The position numbers were made by a program, and so were the translations under genes. From NCBI RefSeq assembly GCF_001425205.1, contig NZ_LMDW01000005.1:1-64000 (forward strand): a stretch of DNA of 64,000 nt. The letters run 5' to 3'. Origin of the DNA: Variovorax sp. Root411 (lineage in GTDB: Bacteria; Pseudomonadota; Gammaproteobacteria; Burkholderiales; Burkholderiaceae_C). This document shows, in pieces, positions 8,640-16,127 of this stretch; the first letter of the stretch is position 1; each line of letters begins with the position of its first letter. The notes under the pieces were generated by a model, which worked only from the letters and a program-made list of their open reading frames with translations, ran no database searches and was not told the DNA's origin.

Positions 8640-9227
8640 CTAGAGCTCCACTTTCAGGTAATGGGCCCCGGCAACGGGGTTGTGATAGTAGGGCGGCACC
8701 TCCGCGAAGCCCAGGTCTTCGTAGAGGGCGCGCGCCGATTCCATGTCGTCGAGGGTGTCGAGCAGCACGCAACCATACCCCGCGCTGCGCGCGGCATCGA
8801 GGATCGCCTCGGCAAGTTGCCGGCCCAGGCCCAGGCCTCGAAAGCCGGGGCGCACGTACAGGCGCTTCATCTCGGCGGCGTTCGCGTAGTCCGCGCTGTC
8901 GAGCGGGCGCAGCGCGCAGCACCCCGCCACATGTGCCAACGTGCCGTCGGCGCGCCGCAGGGTCGGCGCCTCGCGCCCGGCCTCCTCCTTCACGTTGGCT
9001 GGATCGACCAGCGCCAGCAGCAGCATGCCGCGCGGTTCGGCGTATTCGCCCGGCAGTTGCGCCAGTTCGCCGTCGAAATCCTGAAAGCCCAGGTCGATGT
9101 CCAGCGAACCCGCGTAATCGCGGAAGATCGCGCGTGTGGCCTCGATCTCGTGCGCTTCTTCGGGCGTGAGCAGCACGACCGCCGGCATGGCCGACAGCGG
9201 CAGGGGGCGTGAAACAGAGAAGCTCAT
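8640..9227 (-). CDS. GNAT family N-acetyltransferase
   Basis: A 195-aa GCN5-related acetyltransferase. The acetyl-CoA binding motif is in RLYVRPGFRGLGLGRQL (residues about 120-136), followed by the strand-helix pair YGCVLLDTLDDM and SARALYEDLGF. The substrate is not predictable. The ATG at 9227 overlaps the stop of the upstream cytochrome gene (ATGA), which suggests translational coupling. Its stop lies two bases beyond the convergent peroxiredoxin stop. Confidence 0.9.
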   Translation of the reverse strand: MSFSVSRPLPLSAMPAVVLLTPEEAHEIEATRAIFRDYAGSLDIDLGFQDFDGELAQLPGEYAEPRGMLLLALVDPANVKEEAGREAPTLRRADGTLAHVAGCCALRPLDSADYANAAEMKRLYVRPGFRGLGLGRQLAEAILDAARSAGYGCVLLDTLDDMESARALYEDLGFAEVPPYYHNPVAGAHYLKVEL

Positions 9228-9934
9228 ACGCGCAAAGAGGAAACCCAGTAGGCCAGGCCCGCGCACAGTGCGAACAGCGCCAGCGCCAGCCAGCGCGACG
9301 CCGCGTCGTCGCGGCTCGGCGCCACCTGGCAGTTCTCGGCGGAAACCAGCTTGTCGCCCGTCACCATCGGTCGCACCATGCGGTGCCGCTTGACCAGCAC
9401 ATAGAACAGCACCGCCAACACGTGCAGGCTCACGAGGGCGATCACGATCCACTTGCCCTGCGCCTTGTGCCAACCGGTGGCCAGGCTCACGAACTCGCCC
9501 GAGACGAAACGCGTGAGCGGCCCCGATGCCGAGATTTCGTCATCCGCCATCAGCCCGGTTGCCACCTGCAACGCCAGGATCGCCAGCACCGCGAACACCG
9601 ACAGTGCGCCCAGAGGCGTGTGCCCGACCAGATGGTCCGGGTGCGCTCGTCCGCGCAGATAGGCCGCCATCGACCCCGGGCCGTAGACGAAGGCCGCAAA
9701 GCGCGACCAGCGCCCGCCCACGAAGCCCCAGAGCAGCCGGAACAGCAGCAGCGCGAGCACCGCGTACCCCAGGCGGAAGTGCCATTCCATGGCATCGTTC
9801 AACCCGGTGCCGATCATGCCGATGACGGCTGCGGCCAGCGCCCAGTGGAAAAGGCGCGTCGGCAGGTCCCAGATCCGCGTGCGGGCGCTGGAGCCTGAGG
9901 CCGCCGGGAAGGCGGCCACGGAAGAATCGGTCAT
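9224..9934 (-). CDS. Cytochrome b561 family membrane protein
   Basis: A 236-aa inner-membrane di-haem b-type cytochrome of the b561/Ni-Fe hydrogenase b-subunit type. It has four to five membrane spans. Likely haem-ligating histidines fall in PTRLFHWAL (near residue 31), MEWHFRLGYA, GHTPLGAL and VSLHVLAVLFYVLVKRHR. An alternative TTG start lies seven codons upstream; the ATG at 9934 is preferred. It is divergent from a cytochrome c' gene across 158 bases, a pairing that fits electron transfer between them. Confidence 0.9.
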   Translation of the reverse strand: MTDSSVAAFPAASGSSARTRIWDLPTRLFHWALAAAVIGMIGTGLNDAMEWHFRLGYAVLALLLFRLLWGFVGGRWSRFAAFVYGPGSMAAYLRGRAHPDHLVGHTPLGALSVFAVLAILALQVATGLMADDEISASGPLTRFVSGEFVSLATGWHKAQGKWIVIALVSLHVLAVLFYVLVKRHRMVRPMVTGDKLVSAENCQVAPSRDDAASRWLALALFALCAGLAYWVSSLRV

Positions 9935-10092
9935 CGAGGAAGGCGCGGGGCGCAATGCTGCGGAAGGCGCAGATTAGCAAAGTCCAGGCCCCGGCCTGCT
10001 TCGGGTTGTTGCTATGCGCCGGATGCGGCCCGCCCCTACACTCGCCCGCAGCGCCGCGCCCGACGGCGTTTTCCCCACAACGAGGACCCCCG

Positions 10093-10539
10093 ATGACCCG
10101 ACTTGCTCCGTTCGCCCTTGCAGCCGCCTTCGCTGCCCTGTCCCTGCCCGCGGCAGCGCAGTTCGCCAAGCCCGAGGACGCCATCAAGTACCGCCAGAGC
10201 GCGCTGTTCGTGATGAGCCAGCATTTCGCCCGCCTCGGCGCCATGGCCAACGGACGTGCGCCCTACGACGCCTCGGCAGCTGCAGCCAACGCCGAAATGG
10301 TCGCCGACATGGCAAAGCTGCCATGGACGGCCTTCGGCGCTAGCACCGAGGGCGGCAAGGCCAAGCCCGAAATCTGGAAGGAAGACGCCAAGTTCAAGGA
10401 GCGCCAGGAGAAGCTGATCGCCGAGACTGGCAAGCTGATGATCGCCGCCAAGGCCGGCAATCTCGACGCGCTCAAGGCCCAGTTCGGCCCCACCGCCGCG
10501 AGCTGCAAGGCTTGCCACGACAGCTTCCGCAACCAGTAA
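10093..10539 (+). CDS. Cytochrome c' family protein
   Basis: A 148-aa periplasmic c-type cytochrome. It has a Sec signal peptide ending near PAAAQF and a four-helix-bundle pattern. One C-terminal haem site, CKACHDSFR near residue 138, sits where cytochrome c' and c556 carry it. The family binds NO or serves as a small electron carrier. The ATG at 10093 follows ACGAGGACCC. It is divergent from the b561-type gene and convergent with the TlpA-like gene. Confidence 0.92.
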   Translation: MTRLAPFALAAAFAALSLPAAAQFAKPEDAIKYRQSALFVMSQHFARLGAMANGRAPYDASAAAANAEMVADMAKLPWTAFGASTEGGKAKPEIWKEDAKFKERQEKLIAETGKLMIAAKAGNLDALKAQFGPTAASCKACHDSFRNQ

Positions 10540-10553
10540 ACCGTCGCCTCGCG

Positions 10554-10584
10554 AAAAACAAAGGTGCTCTTTCGGGAGCGCCTT
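10554..10584 (-). terminator. Terminator for the TlpA-like gene
   Basis: On the minus strand a 9-bp stem with one G-U pair (10584-10576 with 10569-10561) is followed by a TTTG-TTTTT tract. It lies between the convergent cytochrome c' and TlpA-like genes. Confidence 0.7.
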
Positions 10585-10604
10585 CTTGCGGGAGGAGCGG
10601 AAGA

Positions 10605-11102
10605 TCAGGCCTCGGCCAGCAGCTTCTCGATCAGCTTGTGGAGTTCGGCAAAATCGGGCTCGCCCACATAGCGCTTCACGATTTCGCCGCGCTTGTTGAC
10701 CAGGTAGGTGGTCGGCGTGAGCTTCACGTCGCCCCAGGCCTGTGCCACGCTGCCGGTGTTGTCGATCGCCACCTTGAACGGCAGCTTGCGCGTTTGCGCG
10801 AAGTTGACGACATAGCTCGGCGGGTCGTAGCTCATGGCCACCGCCAGCGTGTCGTAGCCCTGCGCCTTGTACTTGTCGTAGGTCGCGATGACCTTGGGCA
10901 TTTCGCCGACGCAGGTCACGCAGCTCGTGGCCCAGAAATTCACCAGGGTGACCTTGCCCTTCAGGTCTGCCGTGCTCTTTTGCGTGCCGTCGAGCAGCAC
11001 GAAGGTCGAGGCCGGCGCGGCCGTGGTGCCGGAGCCGAGGTACACGCCCACGCCGGCGGCCAATGCGAGGACGACGGCGGCAGCGGCGATGTATTTCTTC
11101 AT
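10605..11102 (-). CDS. TlpA/ResA-family thiol-disulfide oxidoreductase
   Basis: A 165-aa thioredoxin-fold protein with an uncleaved or cleavable N-terminal membrane segment (residues 4-22), facing the periplasm. The redox site is CVTC near residues 61-64 in NFWATSCVTCVGEMP, and the cis-Pro loop is around LTPTTYLV. Proteins of this type reduce periplasmic cysteines, for example in apocytochrome c maturation, which suits the neighbouring cytochrome genes. The ATG at 11102 begins the signal segment. Confidence 0.92.
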   Translation of the reverse strand: MKKYIAAAAVVLALAAGVGVYLGSGTTAAPASTFVLLDGTQKSTADLKGKVTLVNFWATSCVTCVGEMPKVIATYDKYKAQGYDTLAVAMSYDPPSYVVNFAQTRKLPFKVAIDNTGSVAQAWGDVKLTPTTYLVNKRGEIVKRYVGEPDFAELHKLIEKLLAEA

Positions 11103-11193
11103 GGCAACACGGAAGACAAGGGCGGCGCGATTTTAGTTCCGCCCGCCGGATCGTGCTCGCGGGGCCCGGGCGCGGCTCGATAATCGTCCCCCG

Positions 11194-11736
11194 ATGCCGT
11201 TTCCCGTTCCCCAATCCCGGTTCGTACTGGCAGCGGCAGCCCTGCTCGCCGCCTGCAGCCCGACCTTCAACTGGCGCGAAGTGCCAGTCGCCGAATCCGG
11301 CCTGATCGTGCTGCTGCCCTGCAAGGCCGACCGTGCGACCCGCGCCCTGCCGCTGGGTGCCGAATCGGTGCAGGTCGACATGACGGGCTGCGATGCCGGC
11401 GGCGCGACCTTCGCCATCGCGCACGCCTCCGCCAGCGGCCCCGAGCAAGCCGAGGCCTGGCTCCGCGTCTGGCATGCCGCTACGCGCGGCCAGTTGGGCG
11501 AGGCGCAGGTGGCGCAAACTCCCGCCAGTGTCCAGCGCGCGACCGCCGCGCCCGCGCCGCTGCGGCTCGATGCCCAGCCGCTGCAGCAGCAGGGCGCATC
11601 AGTGCCGGTGCAGGTACTCTGGTTTGCCCAGTCGCAGAAAGACGGCACCGTGGCGCTCTATCAGGCCACCGTGCTGGGCAAGCCTTCTTCGCCCGAAGCC
11701 TCGAAGACCTTCTTCGAGGGCCTGCGGCTTCCATGA
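11194..11736 (+). CDS. Predicted lipoprotein, function unknown
   Basis: A 180-aa exported protein with a lipobox LLAACS (Cys about 20) after a short hydrophobic stretch. The mature part has a conserved-looking NWREVPVAESGL block, two further cysteines (residues about 49 and 68), and alternating beta strands to the end. No named domain recognised. It is divergent from the TlpA-like gene across 91 bases. The next gene (PTS EIIA) is 132 bases downstream. Confidence 0.78.
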   Translation: MPFPVPQSRFVLAAAALLAACSPTFNWREVPVAESGLIVLLPCKADRATRALPLGAESVQVDMTGCDAGGATFAIAHASASGPEQAEAWLRVWHAATRGQLGEAQVAQTPASVQRATAAPAPLRLDAQPLQQQGASVPVQVLWFAQSQKDGTVALYQATVLGKPSSPEASKTFFEGLRLP

Positions 11737-11746
11737 GCGCCAGCTT

Positions 11747-11763
11747 GCTATGGTTCTGATAGC
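11747..11763. repeat. Small inverted repeat after the lipoprotein gene
   Basis: GCTAT and ATAGC arms frame a 7-base spacer. The sequence resembles short intergenic palindromes that I recall as common in Comamonadaceae. No function can be assigned. Confidence 0.3.
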
Positions 11764-11868
11764 TGTCCCGGTTGGCAGACTGTCCGTTTTTCGGGGCTGC
11801 TGCGTTGTGTCGTATATCTACTTCCCCTGGGCGCCCCCGCATAATCGATGCGTCGCCCTCCGCCCCGC

Positions 11869-12324
11869 ATGAACAGCATCCTCATCATCGCCCACTCACC
11901 GTTCGCGCACGCGCTGCGGCAGTGCGCGTTGCATGTGTTTCCCGATTGCGAGCAGGCCATCGTCGCGCTCGACGTCCTGCCCAACGTGTCGCCCGAAGAA
12001 ACGCTGGCCGCCGCGCGCATCACGCTCGCGCAGCAGTTGCACACGCCGCGCTCGCAGGTGCTGGTGCTGGCCGACGTGTTCGGCGCCACGCCCTGCAACG
12101 TGGCGCAGAAGCTGGTGGACGGCGTCCGGTCGCGGCTGGTGGCGGGGGCCAATCTTCCGATGCTGCTGCGCGCCGTCACCTATCGGCACGAGCCCCTGGA
12201 TACGCTGGTGCAGCGCGCCCTCGCGGGCGGCACTGCGGGCGTGATGCAAGTGGCGGTGGCGGCTCCCCAGAACCAGGCAAAAAGAAAGCACAGTGATCAA
12301 GAAATCCGTGACCATCAGCAATAA
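11869..12324 (+). CDS. PTS EIIA(Man)-family protein
   Basis: A 151-aa mannose/fructose-type EIIA phosphocarrier. The phospho-acceptor is His9 in IIAHSPFAHAL, and the family block VLADVFGATPCNVAQ follows near residue 65. It would receive phosphate from HPr. No EIIB or EIIC genes are nearby, so a regulatory role is more likely than sugar uptake; this set is widespread in betaproteobacteria without a sugar permease. The start at 11869 places the first strand correctly. It overlaps ptsH by 32 bases. Confidence 0.9.
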   Translation: MNSILIIAHSPFAHALRQCALHVFPDCEQAIVALDVLPNVSPEETLAAARITLAQQLHTPRSQVLVLADVFGATPCNVAQKLVDGVRSRLVAGANLPMLLRAVTYRHEPLDTLVQRALAGGTAGVMQVAVAAPQNQAKRKHSDQEIRDHQQ

Positions 12325-12562
12325 GCTGGGCCTGCATGCACGCGCATCGGCCAAGCTGACCAAGCTCGCAGGCAGCTTTCCCTGCGAGGTGTGGCTCTCC
12401 CGCGGCGACCGCCGCATCAATGCCAAGAGCATCATGGGCGTCATGATGCTGGCCGCCGGACTGGGCAGCACCGTCGAGCTCGAAACCAACGGCGAGCAGG
12501 AAGATGAAGCGATCAACGCCATCGTCCTTCTGATGGACGACAAGTTCGGCGAAGGCGAATGA
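12293..12562 (+). CDS. ptsH: HPr phosphocarrier protein
   Basis: HPr (89 aa) passes phosphate from enzyme I to EIIA. His15 in KLGLHARASAKL is the phosphorylated histidine, and Ser46 in INAKSIMGVMML is the regulatory serine position. It starts with GTG inside the end of the EIIA gene. enzyme I follows 145 bases later, separated by a dispersed repeat. Confidence 0.96.
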   Translation: MIKKSVTISNKLGLHARASAKLTKLAGSFPCEVWLSRGDRRINAKSIMGVMMLAAGLGSTVELETNGEQEDEAINAIVLLMDDKFGEGE

Positions 12563-12564
12563 AA

Positions 12565-12660
12565 TGGTCCACCCCCAGGCTCTTTCACTTCGTGTAAACG
12601 CCAACCCCCTTGCAGGGGGCGATGCCAGTCGCCCGGCGAAGCCGGTTCGACGGCATCCCG
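12565..12660. repeat. Dispersed repeat family A, copy 1
   Basis: About 96 bases between ptsH and ptsI match a second copy at 15551-15655 in order and in most positions. It contains two small hairpins, CCCCC-TTGCA-GGGGG at 12603-12617 and CCGG-CGAAG-CCGG at 12633-12645. It resembles intergenic repeats I recall from Variovorax and relatives. Function is unknown, but it lies inside a transcribed operon. Confidence 0.75.
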
Positions 12661-12707
12661 CGAATTCGCGTGCGCTGCGCGCTCGCGCCGGCCACGAGGC
12701 CTAGGTC

Positions 12708-14510
12708 ATGACTTTTGCAGTCCACGGCCTTCCCGTCGCCCGTGGCATTGCCATCGGGCGCGCGGTGCTGGTGGTGTCGAGCCGCATCGACGTCGCCCAC
12801 TACTTCATCAAGCCTGAAGAAATCGAGACCGAGATCGACCGCGTGCGCACCGCGCGCAACGCGGTGGCCGACGAGCTCATCAAGCTGCAGGCCAACGTCG
12901 CGCAGATGGGCCCGAACGACACGCCGCACGAACTCTCGGCGCTGCTCGAGGTGCACCAGATGCTGCTGCAGGACGAGGTCCTCACCGGCGGCGTCAAGCA
13001 CTGGATCACCGAGCGGCTCTACAACGCCGAATGGGCGCTGACCACGCAACTCGAGATCATCGCGCGCCAGTTCGACGAGATGGAAGACGAGTACCTGCGC
13101 GAGCGCAAGGCCGACCTCGAGCAGGTGGTCGAGCGCCTGCTGCACCGCATGAAGGGCACGGCCGCCGTGCTCGCGCCGAGCCCACCTCGCCGCAAGCGCG
13201 CCACCTCCCAGGACGACGAGAACGACGACCCCACCGCGGGCGACGGCATCGACGTGCCGCTGGTGCTCATCGCGCACGATCTCTCGCCGGCCGACATGCT
13301 GCAGTTCAAGAAGAGCGTGTTCGCCGGCTTCGTCACCGACGTGGGCGGTCGCACCTCGCACACCGCCATCGTGGCGCGCAGCATGGACATCCCGGCCGTG
13401 GTCGGCGCGCGCACCGCGAGCCAGCTGGTGCGCCAGGACGACTGGGTCATCATCGACGGCGACGCTGGCGTGGTGATCGTCGATCCGTCGCCGATCATCC
13501 TGGCCGAGTACGGCTTCAAGCAGCGCCAGGGCGACCTCGAACGCGGCCGGCTCGCGCGGCTGCGCCACAAGCCCGCCGTCACGCTCGACGGCCAGCGGGT
13601 GGAACTTCTCGCCAACATCGAGATGCCCGAGGACACCCTGGGCGCCGTCAAGGCCGGCGCGGTGGGCGTGGGGCTGTTCCGCAGCGAATTCCTCTTCATG
13701 GGCCGCGAGTCGACCACGGGCCAGACCCGCCTGCCCGACGAAGAGGAGCAGTACCAGGCCTACAAGCGCGCGGTCGAGGGCATGCAGGGCATGCCCGTCA
13801 CCATCCGCACCATCGACGTGGGCGCCGACAAGCCGCTGGACGGCAAGTCGGTCAACAAGCAGGAGCACCTGAACCCCGCGCTCGGCCTGCGCGCCATCCG
13901 CTGGAGCCTGGCCGACCCGGCGATGTTCCTCACGCAGCTGCGCGCCATCCTGCGCGCCGCCGCGCACGGCGAAATCCACCTGCTGATTCCCATGCTCGCG
14001 CACGCGAGCGAGATCCGCCAGACGCTGTCGCTGATCGACTTCGCGCGCACCGAACTCGACAACCGCGGTGCCGTGCACGGGCAGGTGAAGCTCGGCGCAA
14101 TGATCGAGATTCCCGCGGCGGCGCTCACGCTGCACATCTTCCTGAAGCACTTCGATTTCCTGTCAATCGGCACCAACGACCTGATCCAGTACACGCTGGC
14201 CATCGACCGTGCCGACGAGTCGGTGGCGCACCTCTACGACCCCGCGCACCCGGCGGTGCTGCGCCTCGTGGCCGACACCATCGCCGAGTGCCGGCGGCAG
14301 GGCAAGGGCGTGGCCGTGTGCGGCGAGATGGCGGGCGACGTAGCCTTCACGCGCCTGCTGCTGGGGCTGGGCCTGCGCAGCTTCTCGATGCACCCCTCGC
14401 GCATCCTCGCGGTCAAGCAGGAGGTGCTGCGCGCCGACACCGGCAAGCTCGAAGCGTGGGCGAAGAGCGTGCTCGAATCGGACGATCCCGCCGCCGCCAT
14501 GGCGGGTTGA
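12708..14510 (+). CDS. ptsI: Phosphoenolpyruvate-protein phosphotransferase (enzyme I)
   Basis: Enzyme I (600 aa) autophosphorylates from phosphoenolpyruvate and phosphorylates HPr. The active-site histidine is His218 in GGRTSHTAIVARSMDIPAVVG-type sequence. The PEP-binding barrel carries LFRSEFLFMGR, TIRTIDVGADKPL, GAMIEIPAAAL and the C-terminal VCGEMAGD. A Pro/Arg/Asp-rich loop of about 25 residues (around 155-180) is inserted before the phosphohistidine domain, compared with the E. coli protein (575 aa). It completes the EIIA-HPr-EI set. Confidence 0.96.
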   Translation: MTFAVHGLPVARGIAIGRAVLVVSSRIDVAHYFIKPEEIETEIDRVRTARNAVADELIKLQANVAQMGPNDTPHELSALLEVHQMLLQDEVLTGGVKHWITERLYNAEWALTTQLEIIARQFDEMEDEYLRERKADLEQVVERLLHRMKGTAAVLAPSPPRRKRATSQDDENDDPTAGDGIDVPLVLIAHDLSPADMLQFKKSVFAGFVTDVGGRTSHTAIVARSMDIPAVVGARTASQLVRQDDWVIIDGDAGVVIVDPSPIILAEYGFKQRQGDLERGRLARLRHKPAVTLDGQRVELLANIEMPEDTLGAVKAGAVGVGLFRSEFLFMGRESTTGQTRLPDEEEQYQAYKRAVEGMQGMPVTIRTIDVGADKPLDGKSVNKQEHLNPALGLRAIRWSLADPAMFLTQLRAILRAAAHGEIHLLIPMLAHASEIRQTLSLIDFARTELDNRGAVHGQVKLGAMIEIPAAALTLHIFLKHFDFLSIGTNDLIQYTLAIDRADESVAHLYDPAHPAVLRLVADTIAECRRQGKGVAVCGEMAGDVAFTRLLLGLGLRSFSMHPSRILAVKQEVLRADTGKLEAWAKSVLESDDPAAAMAG

Positions 14511-14515
14511 GCGTA

Positions 14516-14547
14516 CTTTTCACTCACCCTTGCGGGTGAGTGAAAAG
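14516..14547 (+). terminator. Long inverted repeat after ptsI, probable terminator
   Basis: A perfect 14-bp stem (14516-14529 with 14534-14547) surrounds a TTGC loop. The outer arms are CTTTT and AAAAG. There is no T tract after it, so termination may use the symmetric A/T-rich base of the stem. It marks the end of the pts unit. Confidence 0.6.
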
Positions 14548-14643
14548 AAACGATACATGCCGCAACCGCGGTGAAAGGACTTGCGGAAGCGCCGCAAGCA
14601 CGATCAGGCCTTCTCTTCCAACCCTGAAAGAAAGGCCTGCATC

Positions 14644-15030
14644 ATGAAGTTCGTATCCACCTCCGTCTCGTTCTCCCGGGTCATCGCGATCAGCTCCTTC
14701 GCCATGCTCGCCGCCGCCGGCGCCAAGGCCGAGAGCTACGACGGCGTGCAAGCCGCCGTGTCGGCCAAGAGCCGCGCCGACGTCAACGCCGAAGCCGTGC
14801 GCACCGCATCGGCACCCGACCAGAACGTGGTGCGCGGCTCGCGCGGCGCAGAGGGCATGGCTGTGTCGACCGAGCGTGCGCGCATCGTCGCCGAAGCCGT
14901 GCGCACCGCATCGGCCCCCGACCAGAACGTGTCGTCCGGCTCGCGCGTGAACAGCAAGGTCGTCTCGACGATGCAGAACCCTGTCGACGCGCGCGCCGCG
15001 GCCGCCAACGCCAAGAGCAGCCGGCTGTAA
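14644..15030 (+). CDS. Small exported protein with internal repeat
   Basis: A 128-aa protein with a signal peptide ending near GAKAES. The mature part is Ala/Ser-rich and contains the 14-residue unit AEAVRTASAPDQNV twice, at residues about 49-62 and 83-96. The corresponding DNA is nearly identical, so the duplication is recent or maintained. It resembles small periplasmic proteins of Burkholderiales with no known role. The ATG at 14644 starts the signal peptide. Confidence 0.72.
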   Translation: MKFVSTSVSFSRVIAISSFAMLAAAGAKAESYDGVQAAVSAKSRADVNAEAVRTASAPDQNVVRGSRGAEGMAVSTERARIVAEAVRTASAPDQNVSSGSRVNSKVVSTMQNPVDARAAAANAKSSRL

Positions 15031-15084
15031 GGCATCCCCCGCAACGATGCCCTCGGGCCACTCGAGGGCGAGCAAGGAATCATC

Positions 15085-15549
15085 ATGAAGCACTGGATCA
15101 AACGCACTCTCTTCGGATTCGCGGGCGCCGCGATGGTCGCCGGCAGCCTTGCCGGCTGTGCCGGTCAGCGACACGGCTGGGGCGGCGACAGCGCCGACTT
15201 CCGCGCCAGGATGGTCGAGCGCGTGGGCAGCAAGCTCGAACTCGACGCCAACCAGAAGCAGAAGCTCACCGTGCTGGCCGAGAAGCTGCAGGCGCAGCGC
15301 GAAGCCATGCGCGGCGCCGGCGGATCGGGCGACCCGCGCTCGCAGTTCAAGGCGCTGTTCGCGGGCAACAAGCTCGACCAGGCCGGCGCCGCGCGCCTGG
15401 TCGACGAGAAGACCACCGCCGTGCGCAACGGCAGCCCCGAGATCATCGCCGCCGCCGCCGACTTCTACGACAACCTGAATGCCGCGCAGCAGCAGAAGGT
15501 GCGCGACTTCATGGACCGCGGCGGCCGCCGCTGGAGCCGTCATGGCTGA
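15085..15549 (+). CDS. Spy/CpxP-like periplasmic lipoprotein
   Basis: A 154-aa predicted lipoprotein (lipobox SLAGC, Cys near 27) with a helical, charged mature region resembling the Spy/CpxP LTXXQ group: LELDANQKQKLTVLAEKLQAQ and NAAQQQKVRDFMDR. Members are ATP-independent chaperones or modulators of envelope-stress kinases. A two-component system lies about 600 bases downstream on the same strand, which fits that role. The last 8 bases overlap the next open frame. Confidence 0.8.
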   Translation: MKHWIKRTLFGFAGAAMVAGSLAGCAGQRHGWGGDSADFRARMVERVGSKLELDANQKQKLTVLAEKLQAQREAMRGAGGSGDPRSQFKALFAGNKLDQAGAARLVDEKTTAVRNGSPEIIAAAADFYDNLNAAQQQKVRDFMDRGGRRWSRHG

Positions 15550-16039
15550 AGTTGGCCCACCCCCAGGCTTCGCGCACTTCGTGTCGCTTCGCCTTCCCCC
15601 TGCAAGGGGGCGATACCTGCGGCCCGGCAAAGCCGGTTCCGCGGTATCCCACGAACAGGCTGCAGTGGTGGGCGGCGTGCGCGCGTTGTTGCGTGCCGAA
15701 GGCGCCGTGGTGCTGGGCGTGGCGCTCACCGCCTACGCCCAGTTCGGCGCGGGGTGGGGCGTGTTCGCGCTCTGGCTGCTTGCGCCCGATCTCTCGCTGC
15801 TGGGCTATGTTGCGGGGCCGCGCGTGGGCGCCGCGCTCTACAACGCGGCGCATTCGTACGCCGGGCCGGTGCTGCTGCTGGCCCTTGGCGTGTTCGCGGC
15901 CATGCCGTGGGCCGTGGCGGGTGGGTTGATCTGGCTGGCCCACATCGGCCTCGACCGCGCGCTCGGCTACGGGCTCAAGTACGCGACGGGTTTCGCCGCC
16001 ACGCACCTGGGCCGCATCGGCAGGGCCGATCCATGGTGA
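15542..16039 (+). CDS. DUF4260 family membrane protein
   Basis: A small integral membrane protein with three to four helices; the conserved part from VRALLRAEGAVVLG (base 15677) to the end matches DUF4260, whose members are about 115-120 aa. Function unknown. The start is uncertain. The ATG at 15542 overlaps the previous gene by 8 bases, has GGAG five bases ahead and gives 165 aa, but its first 37 residues are translated from repeat A. GTG codons at 15665, 15668 or 15677 would give the family length without a clear ribosome-binding site. Confidence 0.75.
   Translation: MAEVGPPPGFAHFVSLRLPPARGRYLRPGKAGSAVSHEQAAVVGGVRALLRAEGAVVLGVALTAYAQFGAGWGVFALWLLAPDLSLLGYVAGPRVGAALYNAAHSYAGPVLLLALGVFAAMPWAVAGGLIWLAHIGLDRALGYGLKYATGFAATHLGRIGRADPW
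15551..15655. repeat. Dispersed repeat family A, copy 2
   Basis: A second copy of the element at 12565-12660. It shares CACCCCCAGGCT, CACTTCGTGT, the CCCCCTGCAAGGGGGCGAT hairpin region and the CCGGCAAAGCCGGTTC block. Here it lies at the start of an open frame and is read in frame if the ATG at 15542 is used. Confidence 0.75.
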
Positions 16040-16127
16040 CGGGCCTGACCTGGACACTGCGATGCCGGCGGGTCTGATGGTCAGCGAGGTCATTCGCCAC
16101 TTTCTTGTCCGGAGGCACAATCCCGCC

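Noticed and set aside
12565-12707. Small gene between ptsH and ptsI
   Set aside because: The space is filled by a repeat element; no start with ribosome-binding site and no conserved peptide.
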